The notes under the pieces: generated by a model
Told to the model about the DNA's origin: nothing
What the model saw: the letters and a program-made list of their open reading frames with translations, nothing else
Database searches by the model: none
Shown: in pieces, positions 10,083-21,245 of the stretch
Numbering within the stretch: the first letter of the stretch is position 1
How the letters are laid out: every line of letters begins with the position of its first letter
Position numbers and translations under genes: made by a program
From: Scilla litardierei
Lineage: Eukaryota > Streptophyta > Magnoliopsida > Asparagales > Asparagaceae
Direction: 5' to 3'
Assembly: GCA_030789695.1 (NCBI GenBank)
Contig: CM061132.1
Coordinates: 152,838,597 to 152,902,596, forward strand
Length of the DNA: 64,000 bases

Positions 10083-10090
10083 CGTAGGTC

Positions 10091-10800
10091 TCAACAAAGG
10101 GTTGTCAGTTCAAGTCTTTCTCTTATGATATGGAGCTAACCAGTAGAAATGGCAGATATGCAAAACCTACACTTATATCATGAAACCATGTCCGAAAACA
10201 CATGTTGCACATTAACTTCTTGTCATGTTATTCTTGTTTCAGCTGTAATAATTTAAAATTCTGTATGCTTAGTGCCTGCCCATGGGGCTGTCAGATGAAA
10301 CAGAATATTGGAGTTCTCACCACTGGATGTCACTTAATGCTTACTGCATTTGGTATGCAGCAATATGTATTGGAATCCAAAATTCCCCGTATGGACTCCC
10401 ATGTTTGGTATAAACCAAATTAAATATTCCCAGAATCCCAGGAAAATCATAAACCCGTCCGCATCATATTCCTTCGTTTCATGGGAATTTGATTTCCTCC
10501 ATGACAATTGGATATTATTTATCCCATTGTGAGAATCCAAAAAAATTCAATTTTTATTCTTATTTTGTTCATTCTTGATCAAGGCCATAATACCATTGTC
10601 ATTGCCGTCGCCCCTGCCACCACCACTTCTACCGACAAACCATTTTCAGACTACCCAGACAGTCAAACTATCAGCTCCTCCCCAAACCATCACCATTAAC
10701 ATTATCATTGCATTACCGGACCGCTCTGTCACTACTACCAAAAAGCTGCCATCGCCACCTCGAGATTGTCGTCATTGTTAACAGTGTCACCACCACCACC
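10091..10800. other. Intron 5 sequence, no supported feature
   Basis: Unique-looking intron DNA. GGAATCCAAAATTCCCC near 10374 and related motifs near 10480-10545 hint at an old MITE, but I could not define ends or a target duplication. Confidence 0.4.
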
Positions 10801-11319
10801 TAGCCCTCATATATATATAGAACTGATTTTTTCCAAATTACAGAAATGCCCCCATGATGCCCAAGATTACAATTTTGCCACCCGCACCTCCCACTCTCAC
10901 CATTATTCCGCCTCCAAAGGACCACTTTGTTCTCAAGGTGATGTCATGAAATACGTTATTGAGTTACTCCAGATGAGTGTGTGCGTCCCCTCCTGTCTCT
11001 TTCTCTTCAGCTGTTGCGCCTTCATCTCATTCGACAACCAATACATGTATAGCATGATCCCGACAATGATGTTTCAGCCCCGAACCTCTCACCACATCGG
11101 AAGCATAACCCTTTGGCATGACATGCCAAGGATTTCTTTCTGTGTGAGATGCTTATACCTGCTGTTTGTTTGGGACTAGCTTCTCTTCTCTTGAATTGTT
11201 TGTTTGAACCATCGTTGGCTGTGACTTCTGAGCATATGTCGTGACATGAGTGTGGAATGCGACCCTGCTCATCGCTCTATCAGCAGCCCACTCTGCAGTG
11301 ATCTGTCTTCCACCATTTG

Positions 11320-11770
11320 GGCCGGCTCCATAGTGTCCATCAAGCCTGTCAGCCTCTGAATACGGAGCTCCGCTCGAATGTTAGACAAGAGCCCCTTCAT
11401 TAAGCTCCCCTCCAACGTCGCATCTGGTAACCCCTCACTCGGTCCAAAAACGCCTCGAAATTTCCCAAGTCCCTAACAGTGACATCCTGTCTGAGTGCAA
11501 GTAGATGCTTTGTAAATTTCCTCCCTGAGTGTCTCAGAATATGTCCAACAAGCAGTCCTTGAACTCCTCCTATGACCTCACAGGTTGCCTCTGTTCCTTC
11601 CACTGGAACCCAAACAACACTTTTCTTATTAGAAAAATGCTTGTCGCCTGCAACTTTTCCTCCGCCATTAAGTGGTTTACCACAAAATCTCTCAGCACGG
11701 TAAACTCATCCATAAGGATCCTCCCCCTCAAACACGGACATCTTCAACTTTCTGAACCTGCTTTCAACAC
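11320..11770 (-). pseudogene. Gag remnant
   Basis: Minus-strand pieces correspond to chromovirus gag. The segment near 11700-11750 encodes a KLKMSVFEGEDPY-type start of the gag core, parallel to 4020-4060 in the chimeric element. The 67-codon frame 11400-11603 keeps the SLRQDVTVRDLGNFEAFLDR-type core with changes. It is broken by frameshifts and stops. Confidence 0.55.
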
Positions 11771-12389
11771 TAAAAACCATTATCATGCTCTCTCTCGAGA
11801 CTGGTTGAAGTGAAATAGCTGGTAGGCATTCTGTTGTGCTCCAAGATCTTTTCAGGCCCATTGCTATCACATCGTAGTCCTCCAGTCGCTGTCACTCTAT
11901 TTAGGAACTCCGTCGTCGTCATCCAAGCCCCGCAGATCATCTTCCCGGTTGCAATAACCCCTGAAGTAGTCTCCCCAAGCTTGTCGCTAGGACCCCAGAA
12001 GCTCTCCCAAACGCATCACAAGGTCCATGGAGCCCTGGTCAGTACTCCAGGGCACACTGCCCTACAGTGCCCTGAGGAAGGGGCCGCCACCCCTGTTGAC
12101 CTGCTAGGGAGCCACCGGCCCTGTCATGCATCAAAGAGGGGGATGTTGGCCTGAAGGTCCGTTATGGGGCCCACAGCGCTGCCACAAGCCAAATCAGGGG
12201 CCGTGGGCCCTGTGAATGCCCCGCAGGGCCTTGCGGACCACCTACAGATGCGTCCAGGCCTCACGGCCCACCTGCGGGTGCACCCAGGCATAGAGGCCCC
12301 CTTGCAAGTGTGTCCCAACCCAGCAAGGCCATGGGCCATAAGAACAAGGCAGCCAGTGATGTCAAGATCGAAACGCTCTGATACCAATT

Positions 12390-12688
12390 TGATAGGAATT
12401 TATATGGCTAGTGGAATAACAATCTGATTTTTATAGATAATAAAGGGAATACAAGTATAGCTGGCCTCAATTCGAGAAGACCGCTCTCCTAACTTTTAAT
12501 TCGAGATAAATGCATCTCTCCCAAGATCTAGCCTAATCTACTCCTAACATCTTTTCTTCTCAATAATCTTCTCTAAATTCAACATGAAACCCCTAATCCT
12601 AGCCCCCATGGACTGATTTGTCCATAATTACATAAATACAAATACTCCATGATGCCCAAAATTACAAGTCTAACACCCGCACCACCCA
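12390..12688 (-). repeat. 5' LTR of decayed gypsy element
   Basis: 299 bp with TG...CA ends and the Met PBS directly adjoining on the minus-strand downstream side. Contains CTTTATTATCTATAAAAAT on the minus strand, a possible TATA region. Confidence 0.7.
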
Positions 12689-13589
12689 TTCACATCACAA
12701 TATTATATCGATCGGATATATTCAAATAATAGCAAGTGTGGCAATGCAATATTCTCTAAAATTTAAAGCATGTGAATTAGATTCTTGAGAAATGGGAAAA
12801 CGCATTCCACGCAACAATGCCACGAATATTTTTTAAAAAGAAATTTTCATATAATTGAGATTGAACCCATGAGAACCTTTTTCTTTTCTTTTCAGTATTT
12901 ATAAAATCTTAGTTTTTTATATGCTGTTCCAAAGTATGATTCTCAATGGTTGTTGAGACCAACCATGAGGAATAGTTCAGCATCTATTCCCAATGATTTT
13001 CATGAACGTGGATCATTTTGGTATGTTGAACAAAAATTGGTACACAGAATGCTACTAGACCAATGCATGCTACATTGGGGATAAGCTTTTTGCATGCTTA
13101 GCTGGAACGGGAACTATCTTTTTGAAGGGAGAAATATATTTCATATGATATTTAAAGAGTTGCACATGCAAGCACGCACATATGTGTGCACAATAATTAA
13201 TTATGATTATAAGATTTAACAAAGGTGCATAATATATTGGTAATGATGATCTTTTATTTACCATTACTCCTATTGTAATTTTCAATGTGTATGTACCTGA
13301 AACAGATTTTTAATTCCCAAATAAATACCTCTTCTAGTGTTCCTAATTTATTTCTTGCTCTGGCTTTATTAATAGTGAGGAAACCAAATAACTGTATCCA
13401 TTGTCATCAAAAGGTGACATGTAAGTTTAATATTAAATACCAGGAATGTTAATTTTATCAAACCAAACCAAATCAGAATGTAATTGAAACTTGTGATCCA
13501 GATAACGGATCATGGGGTTTAGTGTTATCAGGTGACACAATGCCAAACATATTATATACACCATTGTGTTATCACGTACTTTTATGTGC
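12689..13589. other. Intron 5 sequence, no supported feature
   Basis: AT-rich. No ORF with protein resemblance and no paired repeat was seen. Confidence 0.4.
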
Positions 13590-13594
13590 ATAGC

Positions 13595-13852
13595 TGTTAG
13601 AGACACATCACATGCTAGGCCTCCAACACTAGCCCATTTGTTAGAAACGAATCCCATACTAGGCTTCTAACAATAGCCATGCTAAGGGCACATTCCATAC
13701 TAGGCCCATAACATTTGGCTCACACCCCATGTGTTAAGTATTATTGAGTATCCAACCCAAAACCAATTGGTATTAGATGGAGAGGCCATCTAATACTTAA
13801 ACTAATTCTTTTTTCTTTTGCACTTCTGATGTGGGACTATAGGATCCTAACA
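13595..13852 (-). repeat. TRIM LTR (3' LTR)
   Basis: 258 bp starting TGTTAGAGACACATC and ending GGATCCTAACA. Confidence 0.9.
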
Positions 13853-14141
13853 TACCACCACGCTTCCGACAACGCCGTCCACGACGGCCCACTCTAAGTG
13901 GCCCACTCTGGCCTAACCCAGGTCACCCCCTCTTAGATCGCCCCTTCCGCTTTCGACAACCACTGCCACGACGGCCCACTCTGGGGTGCCCACTCTAAGT
14001 GGCCCACTCTGGCCTAACCTAGGTTGTCCCCTCTTAGGTCGCCCCTTCCGCTTTCGACAACCACTGCCACGACGGCTCACTTTGGGGTGCCCACTCTAAG
14101 TGGCCCACTCTGACCTAACCCAGGTCACCCCCTCTTAGGTC
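13853..14141 (-). repeat. TRIM internal tandem repeats
   Basis: Three imperfect copies of a roughly 100-bp unit with GCCCACTCTGGGGTGCCCAC and CCCCCTCTTAGGTCGCC motifs, interrupted at 14142 by the nested element. Confidence 0.8.
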
Positions 14142-14249
14142 TGTTAGGAGTATATGTATAGGGTCTTTAGTGCTTATTTCCCTTTGCATGTACTCTATAT
14201 ATATCGGGCTATTGCCCTTGGAATAATACAAGAGAGTTTATTCCTAACA
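14142..14249 (+). repeat. 5' LTR (108 bp) of nested element
   Basis: Starts TGTTAGGAG, ends TTCCTAACA; contains TATATATATCGGGC. Confidence 0.95.
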
Positions 14250-14261
14250 TGGTATCAGAGC
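14250..14261 (+). promoter_or_regulatory. Primer-binding site (initiator-Met tRNA)
   Basis: TGGTATCAGAGC immediately after the LTR, a perfect match to the common plant PBS. Confidence 0.9.
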
Positions 14262-14288
14262 TAGGTTAACCAAAACCCTAGCCGTCAT

Positions 14289-15810
14289 TTGCTCTCTCCG
14301 CCTAGGGCAACTCTCTCTCCCCCATCGCGTCTCCCCCGCGGGCGAGGCGGCGCGCGCCGCCTCGCCCGCCTGCCGCGTCCGCCTGCGCTCGGTGTGGGAT
14401 CGCAGCCCGTCACCGCGCCCTCATCCTGCGCTCGCGTCTTCGCGCTGCGCCTGCGCGCGTCCGCCGAAGCCGTCCGCGTCTCTCGACGCCGTCCGCGTCC
14501 GCCGAAGCCGCTGCTGCCTGCGCGCCGCGTCTCCCGACGCCGTCCGCGGCCGTCGAAGCCGCCGCCGTCTGTGCGCTTGCCACCGGCGGTGGGCTTCCAC
14601 CGGCCGTCATCGCGGGTAGGGGTGGCGAGTATCCTCGCTTTGATCCCCCTGCGATTTAAGGGCGATCTGTGCTTGTCTCCGCCGCCGGCCGATCGGCCGG
14701 TCCCCGGCGCTGCTCTTCTCTCGTACCCATCCCTAATCTGGTCGATGGGTTGAGATCTCTTCTTCTGATCGGGTTCTTCGAGGGTTGCTTGCAGATCTCA
14801 TCTCAGATCTGGTTCTTTGCGCCACCCTGTGATTCTTGTCATCTGTCCGAGTCTCCGACCTAAGCTGTCTCCGGCTCGTTGTCTGAGCTGATTGTGTCCG
14901 ATCTTCTTCAACTTCGCCATTATCTTCGATCTGGCGCCTTCTATTTTCTCAGCCGGTTTTGGGGAGCTCGTCAGCCGGTTTTGGGGAGCTCGTCATCGAC
15001 TTGTTTGTGGACCTCGTCGTTATCTTCTTTGGATAGCTCGACGTCCGATCTGGGATACTCGACGCCGTCGTTGACTTCTTTGGTGCTCAGGTCCAAGATC
15101 GACGTCGACGTGCTCTCCTCTGATCCTGATTCTAGCAGCTTGATCGGGATCGATTTTGTTCGATCAATTCTTGATCTTGGATCGGGATCGGTTCTTGTTT
15201 TTGCTCAGGTTGGTTTTCTTGCCGGATCTGGGTGATTTTGCTCAGGTTGGTTTTCTTGTCGGATCTGGGTTCTCGCCGTCGTATGTCGACTTCTCTGGGT
15301 TTCTCGCCGTCCGACCCGAGCATCTGGCAATTCTTCGATGGTGGTAATTGCCGGGGCTGTCGTTCGCCTCGCGCCGCCTCGCGTTCGCCTTGCGCCGCCT
15401 CCGGCCCTCGTGCGCCGACTTCGCCTCCCTCTGCGGCACGTGCGACGCCTACCTACCGCCTTCAGCTGTGCCCCTGTGCGGCACGTGCCCCTGTGCGACT
15501 CCGCCTTCCGCTGCCGGCGATCCGCGCCTCGCCTTCGGGCCGCGCCTCCGCCTGCTTCGGGCCGCGCCTCGCCTTCGGGCCGCGCCTCGCCTGCTTCGAG
15601 GCGCGACGCGCCTCGCCTGCTTCGAGGCGCGACGCGCCTCGCCTTCGGGCCGCGCCTCGCCTGTTCGGGCCGCGCCTCGCCTTCGGGCCGCGCCTCGCCT
15701 GCTTCGGGCCGCGCCGCGCTTCCGCCTGGTTCGGGCCGCGCCGCGCCTCCGCCTGGTTCGGGCCGCGCCTCCGCCTGCTTCCGCAATCTTGCCTCCGCCT
15801 CCTACGGATC
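14289..15810 (+). other. GC-rich interior of nested element, coding status unknown
   Basis: Long frames exist on both strands (for example 14289-14753 and 15232-15885) because the region is GC-rich and poor in stop codons. The 15520-15790 part is a tandem array of GGGCCGCGCCTCGCCTTC-like units, giving Ala/Arg/Pro repeats in every frame. I recognise no gag, protease, RT or integrase motif. The composition is unlike all neighbouring DNA, so it may be a captured GC-rich gene fragment that was later amplified. Confidence 0.5.
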
Positions 15811-15879
15811 TATATAAGCACAGTTTTTTTTATCTTTCCAAACTCAGTGTTGTTGATCCACCATGAGTTTGAGGGGGGG

Positions 15880-15987
15880 TGTTAGGAGTATATGTATAGG
15901 GTCTTTAGTGCTTATTTCCCTTTGCCTGTACTCTATATATATCGGGCTATTGCCCTTGGAATAATACAAGAGAGTTTATTCCTAACA
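15880..15987 (+). repeat. 3' LTR (108 bp) of nested element
   Basis: Matches 14142-14249 with one substitution. Preceded by the purine tract at 15867-15879. Confidence 0.95.
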
Positions 15988-16052
15988 GCTCCTTCACCAG
16001 GTAACCCCTTCCGCTAGGTGGGTCGTAACATTGGGTCTGCTCTCATACCATT

Positions 16053-16326
16053 TGTTAGAGGCTCATCTCATACTAAACCCCTAACATAGCCCTAACATAG
16101 CCCATTTATTAGAGACACATCCCATACTAGACTTCTAACAATAGCCATGCTAAGGGCACATCCCATACTATGCCCATAACACTTGGCTCACACCACCACA
16201 TTTGTTAAGTATTATTGAGCATCCAACCCAAAACCAATTGGTATTAGGTGGAGAGGCCATCTAATACTTAAACTATTTCTTTTTCTTTTGCACTTCTGAT
16301 GTGGGACTATTTTTGGGATCCTAACA
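16053..16326 (-). repeat. TRIM LTR (5' LTR)
   Basis: 274 bp, TGTTAGAGGC...GGATCCTAACA. The PBS occupies 16033-16050 on the minus strand. Confidence 0.9.
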
Positions 16327-16331
16327 ATAGC

Positions 16332-16674
16332 CTAACATATAACAAATGTAGGAACATGCCGAGTTCAGTCATTTGGCTTTAGTCGTGCCTTAGAGTTGAA
16401 TTTAACTCCCTGTAGAGATCATTTTTCCCTTCTTCTAGACCCTCCCATATGAGCTTAAACTGCATGAACTTTAGAGTATTAACCAACTGACTGTATAGGG
16501 TTTATGACGAGGCCCTTATCCATAATTTCCAAACCAAGATGGATGATTGCTTTAGGTTGACAGCTGGTCATAAATTTTTCACAAATCTTTTATATAGCAC
16601 AGGGCTCCATAGCCTAAACATTTGACAGGACAAGACCTAGATGAGATGAGCATGAAAACAACATTAAACGGGAT
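16332..16674. other. Intron 5 sequence between two insertions
   Basis: About 340 bp of unique intron DNA; nothing recognised. Confidence 0.4.
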
Positions 16675-16679
16675 ACATT

Positions 16680-18098
16680 TGTTAGTGGTTGTGCCCTAGG
16701 CCAAATATTTGGACCTTTATGTTATGTCATTTTCATTTATAAAATGTTTTCTCTTATTATTGTTATTATTATATTGCTTGCATGTTTCTTTATAATAATG
16801 TTTGAATAGTTGTTTTATGCTATTCTAAGCATCCCTAGTCATTCATCATTAAAGGTTTAATGAAGAATTAAGACTAGTATGAGTTTGGTAGATAATTATG
16901 AGATAATTATATGTATGGTGATACAAATCAAACTTATAGGTACTTGTTGGAGAACATGTACCGGATAGACTCGCTATGAGATCATTACATGGATTAGTGT
17001 CATAAATGATCTCATAATAGTTATGTCATTGAATCCTTAGACCTGAGCTCATCACAGTTTCCTACATAAGGAACATCATATTTTGACATAATCAAACGTT
17101 ATCTTTAATCAGATAATCATAAAGGTTATGATCGAATGTGATGTGAATTATGCAGAGAAAAGTGAATGACCAAGATGGAATTTGTCCCTCTCCTATTAGA
17201 GATATCTAATGGGCCCCTCGATAAGTAGGACTGAGAAATGCATGGCCGTGCTCAAATGAATGTCATTTGATTTTATCAGTCTACTTAGAAAGCGAGAAAT
17301 TAAATGTTTGAACAATATAAGTATGACACTGCCCATGACTTATGTTCAACTAAGATATCGCGTGACAAAAGGATTATGACATGTTCTATTGGTTAGATTA
17401 ATATCGGACTAACGATATTCATATTAATTGGGTAGTCAAAATGTCTTGCTAGAGACCAATTATGACTTGTGGGCTTCTAATGAGATTATGCACACTGCCA
17501 ATTTAATATGAGCCTATTGGGTCGCACACAAAGAACGAATTGGATAGGATAGGGTTTAAACATGATTTTGAATATGATTTGAAATTCATAATAAGGTGAA
17601 ATATCTTAACCGTCAGATATCGTATCTCGTTAAGATATTATCCCTAAGATATCGTCGCTTAACTGAAATACGTTAATGTGTTAACGTGGGATTCTTATCC
17701 CTAAGATAGCGTCGTGTAACTGAATGTTGTTAAGGGGTTAACGTAGGATTCTATATAAGATATAGAATCACGATTTTCAGTTTTTACGTTTTCAATCTAT
17801 CTCCTCCGTTTTTGAGAAAAACAAAGAGCGAGAAAACCCCTAGTTGCGGAGAAGGAGCTAGCACCCTCGCAATTCTTGTTCGTGACGTTCGCGTGTTGAT
17901 ACCGATTGAGGGTGGTCGTTCGTAGAGCAGCACCTATAGTCCGACAGATTCAGATCGTCGCAGCACATATAGTCCGACAGATTCAGATCGTCAGAAAGGT
18001 TAGTAATCTATTCGAATTAATTAGAATCGCATGGATCTTGGTAGGTTTCTATTTTCCGCTGCGTATAAATTAGTTGTACTATGATAGAAATCCTAACA
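16680..18098 (+). mobile_element. Solo LTR (copia-like, 1419 bp)
   Basis: A single long LTR with ends TGTTAGTGGTTGTGCCC...ATCCTAACA, flanked by the perfect target duplication acatt (16675-16679 and 18099-18103). No PBS or PPT adjoins it, so the interior was lost by LTR-LTR recombination. It has a TATA-like CTATATAAGATATAG near 17752 and a short tandem duplication (TATAGTCCGACAGATTCAG, twice near 17935-17990). It ends only 53 bp from the donor side of exon 5 of the host gene. Family assignment to SIRE/Maximus-like copia is from the look of the sequence only. Confidence 0.85.
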
Positions 18099-18151
18099 AC
18101 ATTTAAAAGAAAATACATCAGAAACCAAAAAAGTAGGTGGCAGACGAGTAC

Positions 18152-18272
18152 TTTCTGGGGAGTAGAATCTTCAGTTGGAAAATACTGTTCAATCAGCGGC
18201 GTTATTGCTTTCGAAATTTCCTCTTCTGATGCATAGCAAGTAACTTCAGCTGGAATAACTCTCAATATAAAC
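18152..18272 (-). CDS. THUMPD1: THUMPD1-like exon 5
   Basis: 121 bp encoding RFILRVIPAEVTCYASEE to STPQK. The first base completes the Arg codon split with exon 4. Acceptor GTTATATAG, donor GTACTC. This is the start of the THUMP domain core; the SEEEISKAITPLIEQYFP segment is highly typical of the family. Confidence 0.92.
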
Positions 18273-18394
18273 CTATATAACACATTGTATGATACATTAT
18301 AATCAGATCAAGGGCAAAAGTTATTAAATTACAGAGACCGTGTTGCAAATGTTCCAACTTTTTTAATACAGGAAAGAATGTAACAGCTTTAAAC

Positions 18395-18534
18395 CTTGAC
18401 ATATGTTTCCTTGTGGACGCAGCAGAACTCATCATGTGTTGCACTATTCTAGCGGGTCCAGGGCCTGCAGCACTTTTATGCATTTGAATGAATACACAAC
18501 CATTACAACCCGAATCAAGGCTCACAAAATGCCT
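18395..18534 (-). CDS. THUMPD1: THUMPD1-like exon 4
   Basis: 140 bp encoding RHFVSLDSGCNGCVFIQM to STRKHMSR, between acceptor TTGTAACAG and donor GTTTAA (a weak donor). The LDSGCNG-VFIQM and IVQHMMSSAASTRKHMSR motifs are diagnostic. Exons 4 and 5 together give 87 codons with the split Arg codon restored. Confidence 0.92.
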
Positions 18535-18915
18535 CTGTTACAATATTGGAAAAGTGTTAGTATCATAGAGTAACAATTATAATATCTAATAATGGACTGT
18601 AAGCAGCTAAATCCTATCTGGCTGATCAACTATAAACTTCTTTTTAAATAAATAGTTGATCATGCCCATGTAATGTTCGGTTAATTAGGAGCACAACCCA
18701 ACAACAGGGTCAGACTGCCCATATAATATCTCCACTAACAATAATGTTTAACATCCTACTATCAGATACAAGCATATTTCATTGTCAATATTTTAGTCGG
18801 CTAAATACAAGTCCTTGAGAATTAATTTCAAAATGCAATGATCCTTCACCTTCTGCTAGCCTCCACATTAAGCCCACGAGCCCAATATGAAATACAGACA
18901 ACATAACAGGTAAAC

Positions 18916-19291
18916 TGATGCAATCATCGCCGATAGGAGGAGGCGCAGGCATGCGGCAAATTCAGGGGCTATTTCGTAAATTCTGAACTTTGGGAGTGTT
19001 ATTGTGAAAATACTAAATCTAAAATTTTGGTGGTTAAATAGCCTAGGGCCGGCTGTGGGGGGATTATGCTGGATTATTTTGTGAAACCATTGCTCAAGGT
19101 GTCCACGAACACTAGCCGGGAATCTTAGACTTTTCAATCTCGAATCGAAAGTTAGGAGAATGGCCTCTTCTCGAATTGGGGCTAGTTATCTTTTATTTCC
19201 AAATTTTTATCCCAATAAAAATTCCTCTTTTTCCTTATTCTTCCCATAAAAATCTCACTTTTTTTTCTACAAAAGCCCTAGTTCGTATCCA
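18916..19291 (+). repeat. 5' LTR of chromovirus
   Basis: 376 bp; PBS begins two bases downstream at 19294. Differs from the 3' LTR at several tens of positions including indels, so this is an old copy. Confidence 0.92.
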
Positions 19292-19293
19292 AT

Positions 19294-19305
19294 TGGTATC
19301 AGAGC
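19294..19305 (+). promoter_or_regulatory. Primer-binding site (initiator-Met tRNA)
   Basis: TGGTATCAGAGC, a perfect match. Confidence 0.9.
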
Positions 19306-19326
19306 ATCAAGATCACATAGCCAACA

Positions 19327-21002
19327 CCAGATCCCAGGAGAAAGCACGAGGCTTTGGAGGAGAAAGTTGAAAGCGAAGTGGTGGCATGGAGGAAGGCCAT
19401 CAAGGAGCTCAGATCTGATCTAAGGGCAACGAACAATCGATCAAAGCAACAACATTAACAAATTCTCAAAGCCCTTGCCCAAATCACTCACCAATTAACC
19501 CAACAAAAATCGACAAACAAATCACATCCAGGGGAAACCCTAGATCTGGAGCAAAGGCGACTGATCGCGGTGAAAGATAAATTCGTAAATCTACGTGAGG
19601 GGCTCCTCTTCGACGTGGATCAGGTCTCGGAAGATTAAGAAGACGACGAACAAGGAGATCCACCCCGAACGACGGCTGTGGAGGGGCACCTGACATCAAC
19701 GGCACCCGGCGAAGTTGCCCGGACCCCCGCGGGCCCCTGGCAACTCGTCGGGCCCTCGTCGAATCCTTAGCGAACCGACAGGGCATCAACCATCCCCTGG
19801 CGACATTGCCAGTGCCTCACCCATCCCCTGGCGACCTTGCCAGTGCCCTCGCAGGCCCCTGGAGGCCTGCGAGGGTCCAGCAGACCCCCGGTGAGGCCGC
19901 CAGGGTCACCCCGGGCCATGGCGGCCCTCCAAGGCCCTGTGATGCTTCAGCAGGGCCGTCGGACCCATTTTGAGACTCCGGCAGCCCCTAGGAGGGCGAT
20001 CGAGCAGGAGCAGCAATACCTGGGAGTCTGTGAGAGGTTTGAGGACCTTCAGAAAGATTTTGGTGCATATTTTAACGGCAAAAGACCCCCGAACTTGGAT
20101 AGGGACTATGAAGACGACATCAGATACCACTGAGATGATCATGGGAACCTTGCGGGCGGAGGAGAAGCTGATTGGAGAGAAGTAGATTGGAGGGACGATG
20201 TGGAGGAGGAAAGGGGTTCTACAGGAGATTATTATGACGTACATGTTCCTCCTCAGCCCCGATGACATGACAATCAACAGGGGAGAGGTATACCTGGGGG
20301 TTTACCGCGGAGAACAGAGTCAGGAAGCTGAAGATGCCTTATTTTAAGGGAAAGACCCAGACGGGTGAACGATACTTTGAAGTGTCGCAGGTGCAAGAGA
20401 TTGAGTAGCTGAGAGCCGTTGGGTTGTGCCTGGAGGGGGAGACACTATCGTCGTACAGATGTACACAGAAGCAGCAACTTTTTTGCTCGTGTGAGTTCGT
20501 GACCTGCCTCCTGGACCAGTTCAGGGAGATTCAAGGGAGAGACGTGTATGAGCGGATGTATGTCTTGAAGCAGGAGTGGACTGCTAGAAAGTATATTAAG
20601 AAGTTCGAGATGTTGACAGACAGAGTTCGTGGGGTTTTAGGAGAGTCCCTGGAGGGGTGTTTCATGAAGGGCCTGAAACCTACCATCAGAACAGAGCTGT
20701 GGATTCAGAGGCGCAGAGGCTTGTTAGATCGAATGTGTCTGGCGAGGATGGGTGAGGACAAACTATCGAATGAGAGTCGAGCCCGAGGAGCGTGTGGAGG
20801 ATCCTTTTTCGGGGTCAAGCGCCTGCCGGGGCAGAAGGCGGCCACAGGAGGGACAGCGTCCAGTAAGGAGAAGGGGTGGAGTCGCGGCCTAGTGGCAGAT
20901 ACGACGAATGAGAATCTACGAGAGAAGCGTGCCAAGCATTTATGCTTCAAATGTGACGAGAAGTTCTGTACAAGGCACCGATGCGGCGATCATACCTTGT
21001 AG
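19327..21002 (+). pseudogene. Chromovirus gag, broken
   Basis: The likely original start is now ATA in CACATAGCCAACACC (about 19315-19329), one base from ATG. The reading frame through EALEEKV and WRKAIKELRSDL contains TAA at 19456 and 19636 and TAG at 19768. The core resumes at 20424-21002 with REIQGRDVYERM and the RKYIKKFEMLTDRVRG segment of retrotransposon gag. The zinc knuckle HLCFKCDEKFCTRHRC ends it, with the usual Gly replaced in PGH. TAG codons at 20406 and 21000 replace likely Gln codons. Confidence 0.75.
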
Positions 21003-21245
21003 CTCTTGATAGTGAATGATGAGGACGAGAAGGAGGTTGTGGTGGAGCTCGAGGCTGGCGAGGAGGAGGATCAGGAGCACATGTACTTGGACATGGCGGA
21101 GGTCTCACTCAATTCCGTGGTGAGGTTCACACCGAACCACACTATGAAATTGTTGGGGTGGATTGCAGATCAAGACGTCACGGTGTTGGTGAATAGTGGG
21201 GCTATCCACAATTTCATTTCCCGGAAGGTAGTGGAGAGACGGTAG
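21003..21245 (+). pseudogene. Retropepsin-like protease, active site altered
   Basis: The acidic linker is followed by SLNSVVRFTPNHTMKL and then VLVNSGAIHNFISRKVVERR. Compared with the chimeric element (VLIDNGATHNFIS) the catalytic Asp of the D-S/T-G motif is Asn here, which would abolish proteolysis. The frame ends in TAG at 21243, where the family has Gln. Confidence 0.75.

Larger units (their letters stand above)
10801..12688 (-). mobile_element. Decayed minus-strand Ty3/gypsy element
   Basis: A complete 5' LTR (12390-12688, TGATAGG...CACCCA) is followed on the minus strand by a perfect Met PBS, TGGTATCAGAGCG (12374-12386). At the other end, 10801-10893 matches only the last roughly 90 bp of that LTR (CCATGATGCCCAA-ATTACA, CACCCGCACC-CCCA). 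Just inside it is the pol tail CACCTTGAGAACAAAGTGG on the minus strand. Between lie gag remnants and little else, so most of pol is gone. Confidence 0.7.
14142..15987 (+). mobile_element. GC-rich non-autonomous LTR element nested in the TRIM
   Basis: Two 108-bp LTRs (TGTTAGGAGTATATG...ATTCCTAACA) differ at a single base (GCATGT versus GCCTGT), so this is a very young insertion. A perfect PBS TGGTATCAGAGC begins at 14250, directly after the LTR, and a polypurine tract GTTTGAGGGGGGG precedes the second LTR. The interior is about 1.6 kb, extremely GC-rich at both ends, and encodes no gag or pol motif. No target duplication is visible: left flank aggtc and right flank gctcc join to give the uninterrupted TRIM repeat sequence. 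Confidence 0.85.
13595..16326 (-). mobile_element. TRIM-like LTR element carrying a nested element
   Basis: LTRs at 13595-13852 and 16053-16326 have TGTTAG...CTAACA ends and are flanked by a perfect target duplication atagc (13590-13594 and 16327-16331). On the minus strand the LTR at 16053 is followed by TGGTATGAGAGCAGACCC, a Met PBS with one mismatch. Without the nested element the interior is only about 355 bp of tandem GCCCACTCTAAGTGGCCCAC-type repeats, with no coding capacity. That size and structure fit a terminal-repeat retrotransposon in miniature. Related sequence is embedded at 5020-5498. Confidence 0.88.

Noticed and set aside
10339..10560. Possible MITE with GGAATCC-like ends
   Set aside because: I could not find convincing terminal inverted repeats or a target duplication.
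14289..15885. Several long overlapping ORFs on both strands in GC-rich DNA
   Set aside because: They arise from low stop-codon density and tandem repeats; no known domain, and they sit between perfect LTRs.
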